Position numbers and translations under genes: made by a program. Of a stretch of 64,000 bases of DNA, positions 12,331 to 23,964 are shown in pieces. The stretch comes from Taeniopygia guttata (lineage: Eukaryota > Chordata > Aves > Passeriformes > Estrildidae): positions 4,042,501 to 4,106,500 of the forward strand of contig NC_133050.1 of assembly GCF_048771995.1 (NCBI RefSeq). Reading direction: 5' to 3'. Below the pieces are notes generated by a model, which was not told the origin of the DNA, did no database searches, and saw nothing but the letters and a program-made list of their open reading frames with translations. Numbering within the stretch: position 1 is the stretch's first letter; the number at the start of each line of letters is the position of its first letter.

Positions 12331-15300
12331 TTCCCCCTCCCTGTTGACAGCTCCCTCCCCATTCCCTGTTGACAGCTCCGTCCCTCCAGCCCTCAGACCC
12401 TGCCCATCACCTTCTTTTTCCCCCCATCTCATCCCTTCCCCTTCCCTTCCCTTAATAAACAGTTTGATTTCTCCCCCTTACCTGCATCTCTGTGGAGCTG
12501 AAGCGGCCCAAATCCCGGGCCCTGGGACACACAGGCCCCTGCTGCTGTTCTCTTCCACGCCGTGTTCTGTGCACACACACACAGAACGAGGGCAGATCAG
12601 GCTGGAGAGGTGCCTGTGCTGAAGGTGCAGTTCCACAACCCTGTGGAGTTGCAGATCTTGCTGTGCAGCCTGGAGCCCCTGGAATTAGGAAGAGCCAAGC
12701 TGAGTATGCTCTGAAGGCAGCTGTGAGGGATTCCATGGCAAGCTTTCACAGAGGGCAAAGGAGCTTGGAATGCTGGAAGTTTTCAGGAATAACTTCCTGA
12801 AGGCTCAGCAGTGTCCATCCCTGCACAGGATCAGGGAGAGGGCCGAACCAGCGACCATCCAGGCTTAGCAGGGAGCTTTGGGTGTGCCTGAGGGCAAAGG
12901 AAGCAGCAGCGCGGTGCCCAAGACTGGGACACACGACCCTGCCAGTGCCTGGAGCACTCTCAGGCAGTGCTGGGATCCCGGCTGTGGTTCTGGTGCCCAC
13001 AAGTGAGGAATGGCAGCCCCAGGCTCAGAGCCAGTCAGAAAGCCAAGCAAGTGAGAGCAGAGGGAGGGCACCCTGCCAGTCTCTCTTGGGCATGGCCGCA
13101 AAACAGCCCCTGCTGCTTCTTCCTCTGCCTGTGTTTGGGCTGTGCTGGTGGCAGAGGCAGCCAGGCTGTGCTCTGCCTTCCAGAGCCTGTTGGGAGCGGG
13201 CATGAAAAGCGCTGTGTGCACAGCAGAGAGGCCTGGAAGGTGCTGGCAAGAGCGTCCTGCGGGAGCAGGGCTCTGGGCTCTGGCTGGGAACAGCCTGGTC
13301 TTGGTGCCGTGGGCGCAGGCAGGAGTTGAGGCAGGTGAAGAGGCAGTGAGCAGCTTGTGTTTGTAGAGGGCCTGGGGCTGCACGTCTGAGCCTCCACCTG
13401 GAAAGGCACTTGGGGGAATAGGAGCTAGAGCTGGAGTGCCTGTCCTGAAAGGACGTGAAGTCCTTCAGCCTTGCCAGCGTTTCCTAAGGGTGTGTTGGTG
13501 TTGAGCAGAAAAGCCGCACATTTGGGGAAATGCCTTTGGAGGACAGGGGCTTGCTTCTCAAGGAAAGTGCTTCCCAGGGAGCTCCCAGTGAGGCAGGTGC
13601 AAGTGTCCCCCTTTGGCTCTCTGTGCTCCTTTCAGTCCTTGAGGCCCACTGCACTTGGCAGAGGGAGAGGGGAAGGGAGAAGGCTGTGAAGAGCAGGTTT
13701 GGCATCCACCTGGACCTGCAGAGACCAACCCAAGCACCTGCAGCAGCGTGTGTTACCCCCCCTTTGGACAGAGGGGTGAGCAGAACCATCTCTGTCCATC
13801 TGTGAGCCCCACAGCTCTCTCTGAGAGCTGTGAATTAAAAGGCCATTACACACTCACTTTTCACATCTTCCCGTCTGCTGTGTTGCATCTCTTGGCAAGA
13901 TGCATTTGCCTCCTGCTTGCTGGGAGCTGCTGTGGCCCAGGGCCAGCACAGACTGGGCTGGGTGGGCCAGGCAGCGTGGTGGAGAGTCTTGGCTGATCTT
14001 GGTGTGTGCCTGGCCTCAGAAAAGGCTTGGAAGGTTTGCCTGCCGAGGTGTCCTGCTCCTTGGCTCTCCCTGTGCATCTTGGAGAGCACAAGGGAGGCAT
14101 TTCTGGCAGCTGGGCATCAGCAGGCCTTCAAATGGGGGCGTGTTGTGGAGCGAGCGCAGCTGAGATACCCTGAGAGGAGCCCAGTGCTCCTTGCTCCTCT
14201 CTGCTGGCCCGTGAGTGTCTGTCTGCTCTCGGGATGGCCCTGGCTGTGTCACTGGTGCTGCGTGGACACGAGACAGCCGCTCCTGTCCCGCTGGGTCCCA
14301 GCAGCGCCTGGCAGCCATCCTGCATCCACGTCAGGATGCTGGCCAAGAGAGGCTCTGGAAGCTGAGGCAGCTGATTTTAAGCTTCTGCAGGTGCCAACAG
14401 GTCAAGGCCAACAGTGTTCCCTCAGGATACAGCATTCCTGAGGGGCTTCCCCAGAGCTGCCTGATGCCACCCACTCCTTGTGGCACCAGTTGCTTTCCTG
14501 TGGAAGGTTCTACCTTCCCCAAGAGCACAGAAGGAGCTGGAGAAAGACCTGGCCAGCCTGCTCTTGATCCTTTACCAGCAGCCCTGGGTGAGCAGAGTAA
14601 TCCCAGCTGAGCGCAGATGTGCCAATGGAAGAGCCGTGCATGGGAAGGCTCGGTGGGAAGGATGATCCAGGATCCATAGGCCTGGCAGCCTGAGCTTGCT
14701 GCCGGGGAAGGCCTTGGAGCAGATCCTCCTGAGTGCCATCCCACAGCACGTGCAGGGAACCAGGGGGTCTGCTGGAGGGAGGGAAACTCTGCAGAGGGAC
14801 AGGGACAGCTGAGGGTCCTGGCAGGAAGTTGAGGGCTTCTTTGTGGTGTTTGCAGGGTGTTGGTGTTGGACATGCGCTGGGGAAGGAGTTGTCTGGGAGG
14901 TGAGAGGTCTGGGCTGGAATTTGAGTCTGTTTTAAGGCAGCATCCTTCGTTTGGCACAGCCTTGCTCATGGGTCTCAGAAAGAATATCCGTGACTGTTTG
15001 TGTTCATGGTCCTGATTGTGCTGCAGGGAACAAGAGGGGAGAGCTGTACTTTATTGGCCACTTAGATCTCTATACCGGGGCAGGGTTAACCATTTTGCCA
15101 TCTACTCATTGTTGCCAGCAGTTGCTCCAGGTGCTCCTGCCAACAGCCCCTGCAGGCAGGAGCACAGCCCCCAGTGCACGTGGGTTTGGCTCCCTCTGGC
15201 ACAGAAGTCCCCCAGGGGCACAGGTCTCTGGGGCAGGAGACGGGCACCAGCCCTGCCAGGGCTTGGGGGCTGGCAGGTTTGCCTGGGTGGGGACTCTGCC

Positions 15301-15560
15301 ACAGCTGCTGGTGTCAGCGCTCCCCGGGCCCCAGGGCTCAGAGCAGCATTCGTGTCCTGGCCCACAGTTCCTTGTGTGTGCCACACCCGCGGGTTTAGGG
15401 TGGCCACGGGCTGGGATGCGTCCCGAGGAGGCTGTGGCAGCTTCCATGGAAGGTTCTGTGCCCTTCCCAGCGCAGCTGTGTCGGCAGCCCTGGGAGCTCC
15501 TTCTGCTGCCCGGAGCCCGCAGAGCCGGGCAGTGTTTGCTGATGGTCTGAGCCGTTCCTA
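12331..15560. other. 3' UTR and intergenic spacer of the MROH unit
   Basis: The part 12,490-14,675 recurs, inverted and nearly identical, at 54,884-57,080. It contains a long ORF at 13,917-14,441 that also stays open in the other copy (55,119-55,643), but the two copies are too similar for that to show selection. From 14,676 to about 15,560 there is no counterpart in the second arm. I recognise no gene here. Confidence 0.5.
14680..14770 (+). repeat. CR1 LINE fragment (internal coding part)
   Basis: AGGCCTTGGAGCAGATCCTC and GAGTGCCATCCCACAGCACG followed by a CAACCAGG-like end match the reverse-transcriptase-to-3' region of CR1. The fragment begins just where the match between the two MROH spacer copies stops. 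Confidence 0.6.
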
Positions 15561-15854
15561 AAGATCCTGTCGGGCTGTCTCAGACACTTGGGGCCAGGGA
15601 TTCCTTCCAACCTGGGCCACTTTGGCTGGGCAGGGGGTGGCCCCAGGGCAGGTGGCAGTGTGTGCAAGGCCCCTTTGTGACATGGTGCAGCATGGTTACT
15701 ATGGCATAGAACGGGACAGGATGGCCTTTGTGACACGTGCTGACATATGAGTGGCACTAACCAGAGCACGCCACTCTGCTCAGAGCAGGCGACCGGACAG
15801 GACGGGACAGAGCGGTGCCGTGAGGAGCCCCCGCACAGCGCGCTCATTCGTGCC

Positions 15855-16031
15855 TGACCCGGAGCTTTTCTGAGGCATTATTCCTACAGGTGACCTCGTG
15901 GCAAGACCACAGGACTTGGCAGCCCGTGGCCTTCCCGAGGCTTCTCTTTTGTAGGTGCCCTTGAGGACTTGTTGACTTGGAGCTTTCCCGAGACATCTCT
16001 CTTTCAGGTGCCCTCGATACCAGACTCTGGC
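15855..16031 (+). promoter_or_regulatory. 5' leader of MROH copy A with three repeated splice-acceptor units
   Basis: Three diverged units each contain a pyrimidine-rich run, AG and then GTGMCCTYG: ATTCCTACAG at 15,881-15,890, TCTTTTGTAG near 15,955 and TCTCTTTCAG near 16,009. The last one directly precedes the start ATG. The spacing is about 55-65 bp. They are mirrored at 63,534-63,690 in copy B. The layout suggests tandemly copied 5' untranslated exons or alternative acceptors. Confidence 0.4.
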
Positions 16032-19000
16032 ATGGCGGGCAGATTTCTCGGCTTGTTCAGAGTGTTCAGGGGGAAGAAAAAGAAAAGCCCTGAAGCTGCT
16101 CCACCACAACAGCGTGAAAACCTGGAGCAGTTCCAGCCACCGGAGGACTGTGAGTGGCAGAGCTGGGCCACAGGACTGATGCCTGCAGCCAGCTTGGCCC
16201 CATCCCGTCCCTTCCTGTCCCATCCCATCCCATCCCATCCCATCCCATCCCATCCCATCCCATCCCATCCCATCCCATCCCATCCCATCCCATCCCATCC
16301 CATCCCATCCCATCCCATCCCATCCCATCCCATCCCATCCCATCCCATCCCATCCCCTGGGGATGTGCCCATGGACAGGACAGAAGAGGGGCCTGGGCAG
16401 ACACCCCGCAGTGGCCGTGCTCCATCCCCTGGGGCATCCTGGGGCTGTCCCTGCCTGGGGAGCGCAGGGCTGGGCTGTGTTCTCCGGCCTCTCCCGCAGC
16501 CCCTCAGCCCTGGCCGCGCTCGCTCTTTGCCAGATGCAGCCCTGGACCGCACACAAGAGAAGAAACCTGCCCGTGGCCGTTTCCGCAAAACCCTGAAGGT
16601 GCCTGCAGCCATCCCCACCTGGGCTGGGCCTGCTGTCACTGCTCAGCCCAGCAGCACGCCTGGAGCACTCCATGGAACATCCCTGGCTTTCATTTCCTTT
16701 GTTCTCCTACAGATGTTCTGGAAGTTCCCGTGCATTCGACGTAGAAAGACCGGCAGCGCAGCAGCTGAGGGCCCGGCCGAGCCTGGCTCGGGGCTGACCG
16801 AGCTCCAGGCTGAGCCTGATGTCAGCCCAGATTTGCCTGAGCGCTCAGAGAACTCTGACACCTCAGTGACTGAAACTCGGACAAAGATTCTTCTCACATC
16901 AATGACTGAGGATGTGGACATCACAAACGCCAAAACCAGAGACACTCAGGGCATCGCAAATACTGACACCATGCCCTCTCCAACTCTGAGTCAGGAACTC
17001 ATATTCGACTATTTCAAGGACCCTTGTGTTCCTTCTCAGCAGCAGGTAAGCAGCCTGGGGCCAGGCCTGGAGGCCTCCCAGCATCGTGTGTCCCCTCAAG
17101 CCATGGTCTCTGGGCCCCCTCAGCCTTTGAGGCCAGCACAGTGTGGAAGAAGGGAAGCACTTCTTTGAAATACTGGGCAAGTTGTTCCCTGGACAATGTT
17201 CCATTTCTCCCCCATGCTTCCTCCAGGTGCCAGCCAAGGTGAAGAACATCCACCAGCGTCTCATGTCCCAAGTCACTGTGGATGTCTGGCTGAAGAATGA
17301 CATTTTGAGGCTGGCTGAAGAACACCCTGCTGACCTGGTGCTGACCCTCCTGCGCTGTGCCCCAGCGTGTGACAGGTACGGGGCCCACGAGCCTTGAGAG
17401 CTCAGGGCTCAGCAGCCTTAAGGGCCCACGGCCCTGCACAGCCTGTGCAATGGGCTCTGCCAGACAGGCAGAGAGGCCCAGGAGCCTCGGGCCCCTCTGT
17501 TCCCTGAGCCTGCTGCCAGCGCTCCCCCCCTGCCCTTCAGGGCACAGGGGCTCTGTCACCTGGGCCCCCACGGGTGCACAGGGCATGGTGCTGTGACTGA
17601 GATGCCCCTGACACAGAGCTCTGATCCCACAGAGCCGCTGCAATGATGTGGAGAACCATAGGCTCATCGAGTCCCACAGTGGAAAAGGTGCTGCCAACGC
17701 TGCTCTGTGTGATGGAGAACTGGCCTCTGCACAGCACGTGCACCTCTGATGGGGACAACGAGGAAGTCTTTGCCCTGGCTGTGAGTTTCTGGAACTGGCC
17801 TTTGCTCACCCCCAGGTTGCCAGCAGCTCTCCATCCTCTCCATCATTCAGTTGCTGGGCTGAAACCTGGGCTAGGGCCAGGCTCAGGGGCACCAGGCCCG
17901 CTGCTCCCCCTGCGTCAGCTCTTGGGCCCTGCCCCATGGACAACTTGGCACTGAGCGCTGCCTTGGGCTGTTCTCTTGCAGGCAACTCTGGGTCTCTGGG
18001 TGATTCTCCAGGTGCCTGAGTGCCAGGAGGCGATAAACCTTTATTCCCCCCGCCTGTTTGTGGCTCTGCTCTTCCATCTTGTCATCACCACACAGCAGAT
18101 ACCATCAGAGGAAGTTGCTACATTCTGGAGAGCATGCTGGCAGGCACACCACCTTCACTGCAAGCCCAACAGGTCCCAGTCCCCCTGTCCTTCCCGTGCC
18201 CTTGTGGCCAGTGCCAGCGCTCCCAGTGTGACCTGGGCTTTGCTCTGCACACAGGTTTGCAGTGCAGGCCATAAAGGCTCTGCTCTGCCGACTGCAGTGG
18301 GACCATGTGGTGCTGGCTATGGAGCGCAAGCGTGACTGGGACATGCTGCTGCGTGCTGACACCCAGCACGTTGCTGTGGGCCTGCTGGCCAGGTGAGACC
18401 CCCTTCTCCCCACGGTCCCCAATTTGTGCCCTGTGCCCAGGTGCCCCTCACAGTCCCTGCGGTCATGGGCCAGAGGGCCTTTTCACTGAGGGACAGCCAA
18501 GGAAACTGGAAAAGGCTTGGAGAGGAGGGTGCCCAGAAGGGGCCGCCTCCCAAAGCGCCCACATCCTCTCCAGGGATGCTGGGGAAAGACCCGAACTCTG
18601 TGAGTCCCTCCTGGGAGGGGTTTGGCCTTCCCACCTCACGGCCTTTTTCCCCCCTTGCCAGGGTGTTGTGCCATGTCTTGGACCCCTTCTGTTCCCGCAT
18701 TGCATTCCGCCTGCTCCAGCCACAGAGCAGGGAAGAGCCGTGCTGGGATCTGCCCTCCCTGGCATTCCTGGTGGAGGTGAGCCTGTTGGCCAGCGCTGCC
18801 TGCCTCAGCTGCCTCCCGGCTCTCTGCCCTCTCGCGGCCGCAGCTGCCTGGGACGGTGCCCACGCCCCGTGCTGCTGCCTGGGCCCGGCCCTGTGCGGTT
18901 CTGGGCTCCTGCCGGCCGGGTCCCCTGTCACTGCCCTGTGCCTTTCAGGTCCTCGGGGGCCTGGATTTGAGTGAATGCGGTGACAGCGTTCTGGAGATGA

Positions 19001-21329
19001 TGTCAAGGTACCTGCGGAGCGAGTGCAGGGAGCGGCGTCGCCTGGCGCTCCGAGGCCTTGTGGTGCTCACCAAGGATCCCTCGATGGTGAGAAGGGGGCA
19101 GCAGCTGAAGCTGCGCTGGGCAAAGCAGCCCCTTGGGCTGGCAGGGCTTCAGGAGCTGAGGCAGCTGCTCCCAGCTCTCCTGCCTCACCTGCCCCAGTGC
19201 TTTGGGACAGGCCTTTGGCCTGTGGGCCCTGCAGCAGCAGGGTGGGCCTGCAATGCCAGGGCGGTGTTGGCCGTGCAGCCATCCACGGCTCCCCAGCCCA
19301 CCCTTGTGTTCCGCACAGGCCAGAAGAATGTACCCGCTGTCTCAAAGCCTTCTGGAGCTGCTGGGGGATGCAGATGGAGAGGTGGTCAGCATGAGCCTCC
19401 GTGTGTTCACAAATGTCCTCCAGCACAAAGACATCCTGGTATCCAGCACCACTGCCCCAAAGCTCGCTGAGGCACTCCTCCTGCTCTTTGACCATGTAAG
19501 GCTCTATGTCCACAGCCATGGGCACAGACTGCCCGCATACACTTTCCCCTTATGGATTTTCTGACATTGTCTCTGGTGAGCCTGGAATAATTGGTCTTAA
19601 AAGTCTTATCCTCTTCTTTTCTAAAGGACAGCAGCTATGTGCGCTTGCTCTCTATTTTACTCTTTGACAAGATCATGAACTTTCTAGTGGATGAGGGAGA
19701 AAAGCCCATGAAGAAGATTTTGTGTCAGAGCTTGCTCCCACTTTTCTTGCACTGCCATGAGGACAACCAGCGCGTGGCAAATGTGAGGTTTTGTGTGATG
19801 CTGGTGGATCTCTGGGAGGGGGCTGGGCTGCCTCCTGCCCTGGCGCCGGGCGGGCTGCAGCCTCCTCCAGGCCCTTGCCACAGGGACGCGGGTCCTGCGC
19901 CCTGGGCTCTGGGGCCATCTCTGGGTCTCGGCTGCTCTCCAGGCTTCTCGGGAAACGCTGCTTGGTGTGGCCGAGTTTTTGAAGAAGAGGAATCTCAAGA
20001 AGCTGCTGAAGAAGGAGCAGCTGTCAAAGTTTGCCGAGTGCCTGGTAAGGAGGGCCGGGAAGCCGCAGCCCCAGCCTGGAGAAGCCCCCTGAGCGCGGTG
20101 CTCGGTGTGCGGGCTGGCAGCTGTGCCCCTGCCCGCTGCTGCAGCCCGAGGCCGCGCGGGCTCTGCTCCAGGCTCCTGCAGCCCGAGCCGGGTGCCGATG
20201 GAGCCCCGGCCCGGCGGGGCTGCGGGGCGGCACCGCGGCTCCCCGGGCAGCAGCCGGCCCTCTGCCCCCTCCAGAGCCCGGCGCCAGCGGCTGCTGGCCG
20301 GGCCTCAGGGCTGTGCGGGCAGGGGAGGCCGGGGTTTGCGCAGGGAGCGCCCGGCCCAGGGGCTGAGCCCGCGCCAACCCTTCCCTCCTGCCGCTCTCTG
20401 CAGCTGGCAGAGGACAGCAGCAGCGCGGCCGAGCACCTGCGCCGGGCCCTGCCCTACCTGCAGAGCCCACAGGAGCCCCTGCGAGAGGCGGCCATCAGGT
20501 TCATGGGTGAGCCACCAGCCCGGGCTCCCTCCCCGCCCCGCCGCAGCTCGGCCCCAGCCCCTCTGCTGCCCCGGCAGCGCCACCCGGGCCGGCGCCTCTG
20601 GCAGCCGTGCCCTTGGGCGGCAGCGTGCGGCGAGGGCCCGGGCTGAGCCCTGCCGGGCCAGGAGGCCGTGTGGCCCCAGGGCTGGCAGCGCCGCTGGCAG
20701 GGAGCTGTGCCGCTGGGCCTGACAGGCTCTGTGTTCCCAGGGATGGCCGGGCGCTACCTGAAGGGACAGCCAGTCGAGCTTCACCTTCTCACTCAGGGTG
20801 AGTGAGGGCAGCGGGCTGTCAGCGGGGGCTGGCTGGGAGAGCTGCAATGCCGGCCAGGGAGCTGCAATGCCTGTCCCAGCTGTGGCCAGCTTCGCTTCTT
20901 GTGTGGACAAGGGCTGGTGTGGGCAGGGCACAGAGAGATTTCAGGGACGCCAGTGGGGGGATTCGTGACCAGCGCCTTGCGGCTGATCCTGTTGGGTCTT
21001 CCTCTCTGTTAGGCATGGCGGGAGCTGGGAGAGATGGCCTTAGCAGAAGAATTGCTGGGTGGCCCTCTGGGCTCTGACTGTGGTAGTTTATCTGTCTTCC
21101 AGCCCTTGAAGTCATGAGCGAAGATGACAGCCCATCCTCCACTAACCGGGAAATTCAGGAAATTTTTGGGAAGAGATGTGCAGAACTAAGGTCATCTGCT
21201 GGATTCACAGAACCACGATCCCAAGAAGAGTACCAGGAGACAGTGAAGAGAGCACCAGGACTCAATGTCACTGGAGCCCCAGGCACACCTGATGCTGGCC
21301 ACAGCTGTGCCTGCTGCAAGCTCCCATAG
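16032..21329 (+). CDS. maestro heat-like repeat (MROH-type) protein, copy A, intact gene model
   Basis: A 15-exon model with canonical AG/GT borders gives 739 codons including the stop and no internal stop: 16032-16149, 16534-16598, 16713-17045, 17227-17375, 17633-17780, 17982-18172, 18255-18392, 18662-18776, 18949-19086, 19319-19495, 19627-19782, 19943-20044, 20404-20506, 20741-20797, 21103-21329. The start MAGRFLGLFRVF is followed by a Lys-rich run. Exons 1-3 encode a low-complexity Ser/Thr/Glu-rich N-terminal part. Exons 4-14 encode helical repeats typical of MROH proteins, for example KVLPTLLCVMENWPLHST, VPECQEAINLYSPRLFVALL, RRRLALRGLVVLTKDPSM and LLPLFLHCHEDNQRVAN. The last exon gives a tail ending SCACCKLP. 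AATAAA lies at 21,461. MROH proteins are HEAT-repeat proteins of poorly known function; full-length family members can be much longer, so this is a short form typical of multi-copy songbird loci. The family is confident and the numbered member is not. Confidence 0.8.
16221..16356 (+). repeat. (CATCC)n pentanucleotide array in intron 1 of MROH copy A
   Basis: About 27 uninterrupted CATCC units. The same array occurs in the matching intron of both 5' blocks of copy B with different lengths (about 25 and 13 units). Confidence 0.95.
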
Positions 21330-21533
21330 CTTCTGCCTTCCCCTTCCCTGTTGATGGCTCCCTCCCCATTCCCTGTTGACAGCTCCTTCCCTCCAGCCCT
21401 CAGACCCTGCCAATCCCCTTTTTTTTTTCCCAATCTCATCCCTTCCCTTTCCCTTCCATTAATAAAGAGTTTGGTTTCTCCTCCTTACCTGCATCTCTGT
21501 GGAGCGGAAGCGGCACAAATCCCGGGCCCTGGG
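21330..21533 (+). other. 3' UTR of MROH copy A, cut by the retroviral LTR
   Basis: The UTR shares sequence with 12,331-12,535 and contains AATAAA at 21,461-21,466. The common sequence stops at CCCGGGCCCTGGG, exactly where the LTR begins. Confidence 0.7.
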
Positions 21534-21889
21534 TGTTGCCTTTATAAAGGGCAACCAGCGACCTGGTTCAGGTGGCAGCACGGCAGCCTGGTCTCGCCCA
21601 GGCCACTCGGGCTAATCAACACACGCGGATACCAATGTGGCAGACGGTCGAAAAGCCTTTATTATCTCATCTTGTGGGTTTAAATAGTCTTGGGGGTCTT
21701 TGCTACGTCAGAGGGGGGTTGGGGGGTCTCAGGGGTTAGTCGGGAGTGGAAATTTACCGGGGCAGGTGTGGCTACATGCTTCTGGGGCTTCAGGGGTTAA
21801 TAGCTAACGTGGGGAAGGGAGAAGGGGAGGGGTCTATCTTTCCGTGACATCCCGTGATCTTCCGCTTCGCCTGTCCCTTGCCTACCACA
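21534..21889 (-). mobile_element. 3' LTR of endogenous retrovirus
   Basis: A 356-bp direct copy of the sequence at 29,338-29,691, with TG and CA ends. On the minus strand it carries a TTTAAA TATA-like box (plus 21,679-21,684) and an AATAAA signal (plus 21,658-21,663). By eye the two LTRs differ at about a dozen positions plus two 1-bp indels, roughly 3-4 percent. Confidence 0.9.
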
Positions 21890-21903
21890 TCTCCCCCCTC
21901 CTT
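21890..21903 (-). other. retroviral polypurine tract
   Basis: On the minus strand AAGGAGGGGGGAGA lies immediately upstream of the 3' LTR. It is the plus-strand priming site for reverse transcription. Confidence 0.85.
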
Positions 21904-22057
21904 ATCACATACAAAATGAGGTAGTCGTAGATATAGGCACTGGGGTGAGGTACAAACTTGCAACTTGTTAAGGAAAGGGTGGTTTGGTAAATCTGGGTAA
22001 TTTTTTCAAGGCAGGTGTTGAATGCTTTAGCTACTGACCGTGTTTGCAGTTTTCGGT

Positions 22058-23950
22058 TTACAGCATTTGTTGGTGGCCTATGAACAGAATGTTTGCCCTT
22101 TCCAGATGGGCCTGAACAAACGAGACTAGTTTGTTCAGCAGGCATGGTCCTATGGTAATAGCTAAAAGCAGTATTGCCAGTGGACCTACCAGGGCGGAAA
22201 TTAAAGTGGTGAGCCAAGGTGATTGATTGAACCAGGATTCAAACCAGCTCTGCTGGGTCTCCCTGTCTCTCTTTCTCTGAGCCAGTCTGTCTCGGAGTTC
22301 TGCCATGGAGTCTTTAACGACTCCCGTATGATCTGCATAAAAGCAGCATTCCTCTTTCAAGGCTGCACACAGTCCTCCCTGCTGCATGAACAAGAGGTCC
22401 AGTCCTCGCCTATTTTGTAAGACCACTTCTGAAAGCGAAGAGACTGATTTCTCTAAATAGGAGATGGACTTCTCGATCCTCTGCAGGTCCTCGTCGATGG
22501 TCATTTGCAGCTGAGAGAGTCCGTGCTGCTGGGTTGCGATGGCTGAGACACCCATGGCTGTGCCAGCTGCTCCCAAGCCGAGCAGCATCGCGATGGTTAT
22601 ACCTGTGATGATTTCCCTTTTGTGGAGTCTGTTAGGTTCTTCGAGAAGATGGTATATCTCTTCGTCTGAGTGATACAAGACCCTGGGGACAATCAGAACT
22701 TGAACACAGAAATCGGTAGAGTCATTGAATTTGGCAAGGAACACACAAGGACTCACTCCGGACCTTTGGCAAACCCACATCCCAGACGCAGATGGGATCA
22801 CCCACTTGTTAGTTTTTCTGTTGGGTTTGACAACTTTAGTGCAGAAGTTGCCTTTCTGCTTTGCTAAGGTTGCATTCCCAAAACATCTGCCCTGTCCTGT
22901 GATTTGACTCAGGGTGATTCCTCTGCAGGGAGTGTCCCATCTGCACTAGTGGGGGGTGCTGGCTGTGGAGTAACTGAAGGGGGTGTCCAAAGCAATGCCT
23001 TCATAAAAAGGAGGTTTGACATCATAGCAAAGCCAACAGGAGTTAGTTAGGTTTGGTTTGGTTTCGTTTAGGGTTAGAAAGGTAGCTTCTAGCATGCGAA
23101 AGATTGGGTTTGGGTCTGACTCAGCCGTGCGGCCTATCTGGGGGGTATCTGCAAGGCTGGTCGGGGTGTCAGTGACTTTTGGGGGCAAGGTTTTGGGGTG
23201 GGTTGTGTTTTTCCCTCTCAGCACATTCTTGATAATTTTGTTGGGTCCCACTAGTCGAGGTGCTGGCGGCTGGAGCCTGGTAATTCTCACATTCACCCAC
23301 CTCCTCGGTCCTCTGAGGACCACTGTCCATGTTCTACCCGTGGCCCAGCTAGGGTGATCTGGCTGTAGGACAGTCATGTTATAACTTACACATCCCCGTA
23401 GTCTGGGCTGTGCATTGTGGTCTCCGCAGCCAAAGGGTGCCCAGGTGAACTGTAAGAATTTGTCGGGCTCCTGCGGTTGCCACCCGTCTCCCCATGGTCT
23501 GGCATCTGTAACAATGGTTTCGCAGCCCCAATATCCACAATGTCCCCACCCCGGGTAGTCACAGTACCTTTTCCCTGGGTTGGACGCTGGGCACCAGTAA
23601 GATATGTACATGAGTATGATGTGCGGGCTTGAGGGCCGTATTTTCGGTTGCCCTGGAAACAGATCGGCTATGTGGAATACGAAGGATGGAGCATTTGTGG
23701 TGGTGACCTCTTTGAACACCTTGTCACTTGAAAGATGTTGCATGACCCATCTGAACGGCTGGTGAGGGTAGTGGCCTGGGTCGGCTTGCCCCCCGGCCAC
23801 AAGCCCCACCAGCAGGATTGCACAGAGACACTGTGCGAGTCTGGGTCTCACCGCCGTGGGACGCTCAGGTTCTGTCTGGTGGCTTGGTGGTCCGTTATCT
23901 CTCTCTGGAGCAGGGGTGTGTGTATCGCGGGGACGGTCCACGAGCGTGTC
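22058..23950 (-). pseudogene. env: retroviral env, gamma type, broken by one in-frame stop
   Basis: Surface and transmembrane parts lie in one frame, separated by a TAG at plus 22,946-22,948. The N-terminal part has a hydrophobic signal segment (QCLCAILLVGLVAGG), many cysteines and a CWLC motif typical of gamma-type surface subunits. After the stop codon come a basic cleavage-type site (RLHKR), a hydrophobic fusion-peptide-like stretch, a heptad region, the segment before GGLCAALKEECC (CX6CC), and a membrane anchor. No ATG lies in frame at the 5' end. A splice acceptor (TTCGTTCGCAG, exon starting at 23,950 going down) suggests that the start is supplied by splicing from the gag leader, as in alpharetroviruses. 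The 5' end overlaps the end of pol. With the stop codon only a truncated surface protein could be made, unless the stop is read through or is a sequencing error. Confidence 0.85.
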
Positions 23951-23964
23951 CTGCGAACGAAAAC

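Noticed and set aside
16221..16356. CRISPR or centromere-type array
   Set aside because: It is a simple pentanucleotide microsatellite without spacers, in a vertebrate intron.
15969..17168. A 399-codon frame across the MROH 5' region including a SHPIP repeat
   Set aside because: It reads through intron 1 and the CATCC array. The splice sites and comparison with copy B show that the array is intronic.
19591..20646. A 351-codon single-exon frame in MROH copy A (and 376 codons in copy B)
   Set aside because: It runs through introns; the conserved acceptor and donor pairs divide it into exons 11 to 13.
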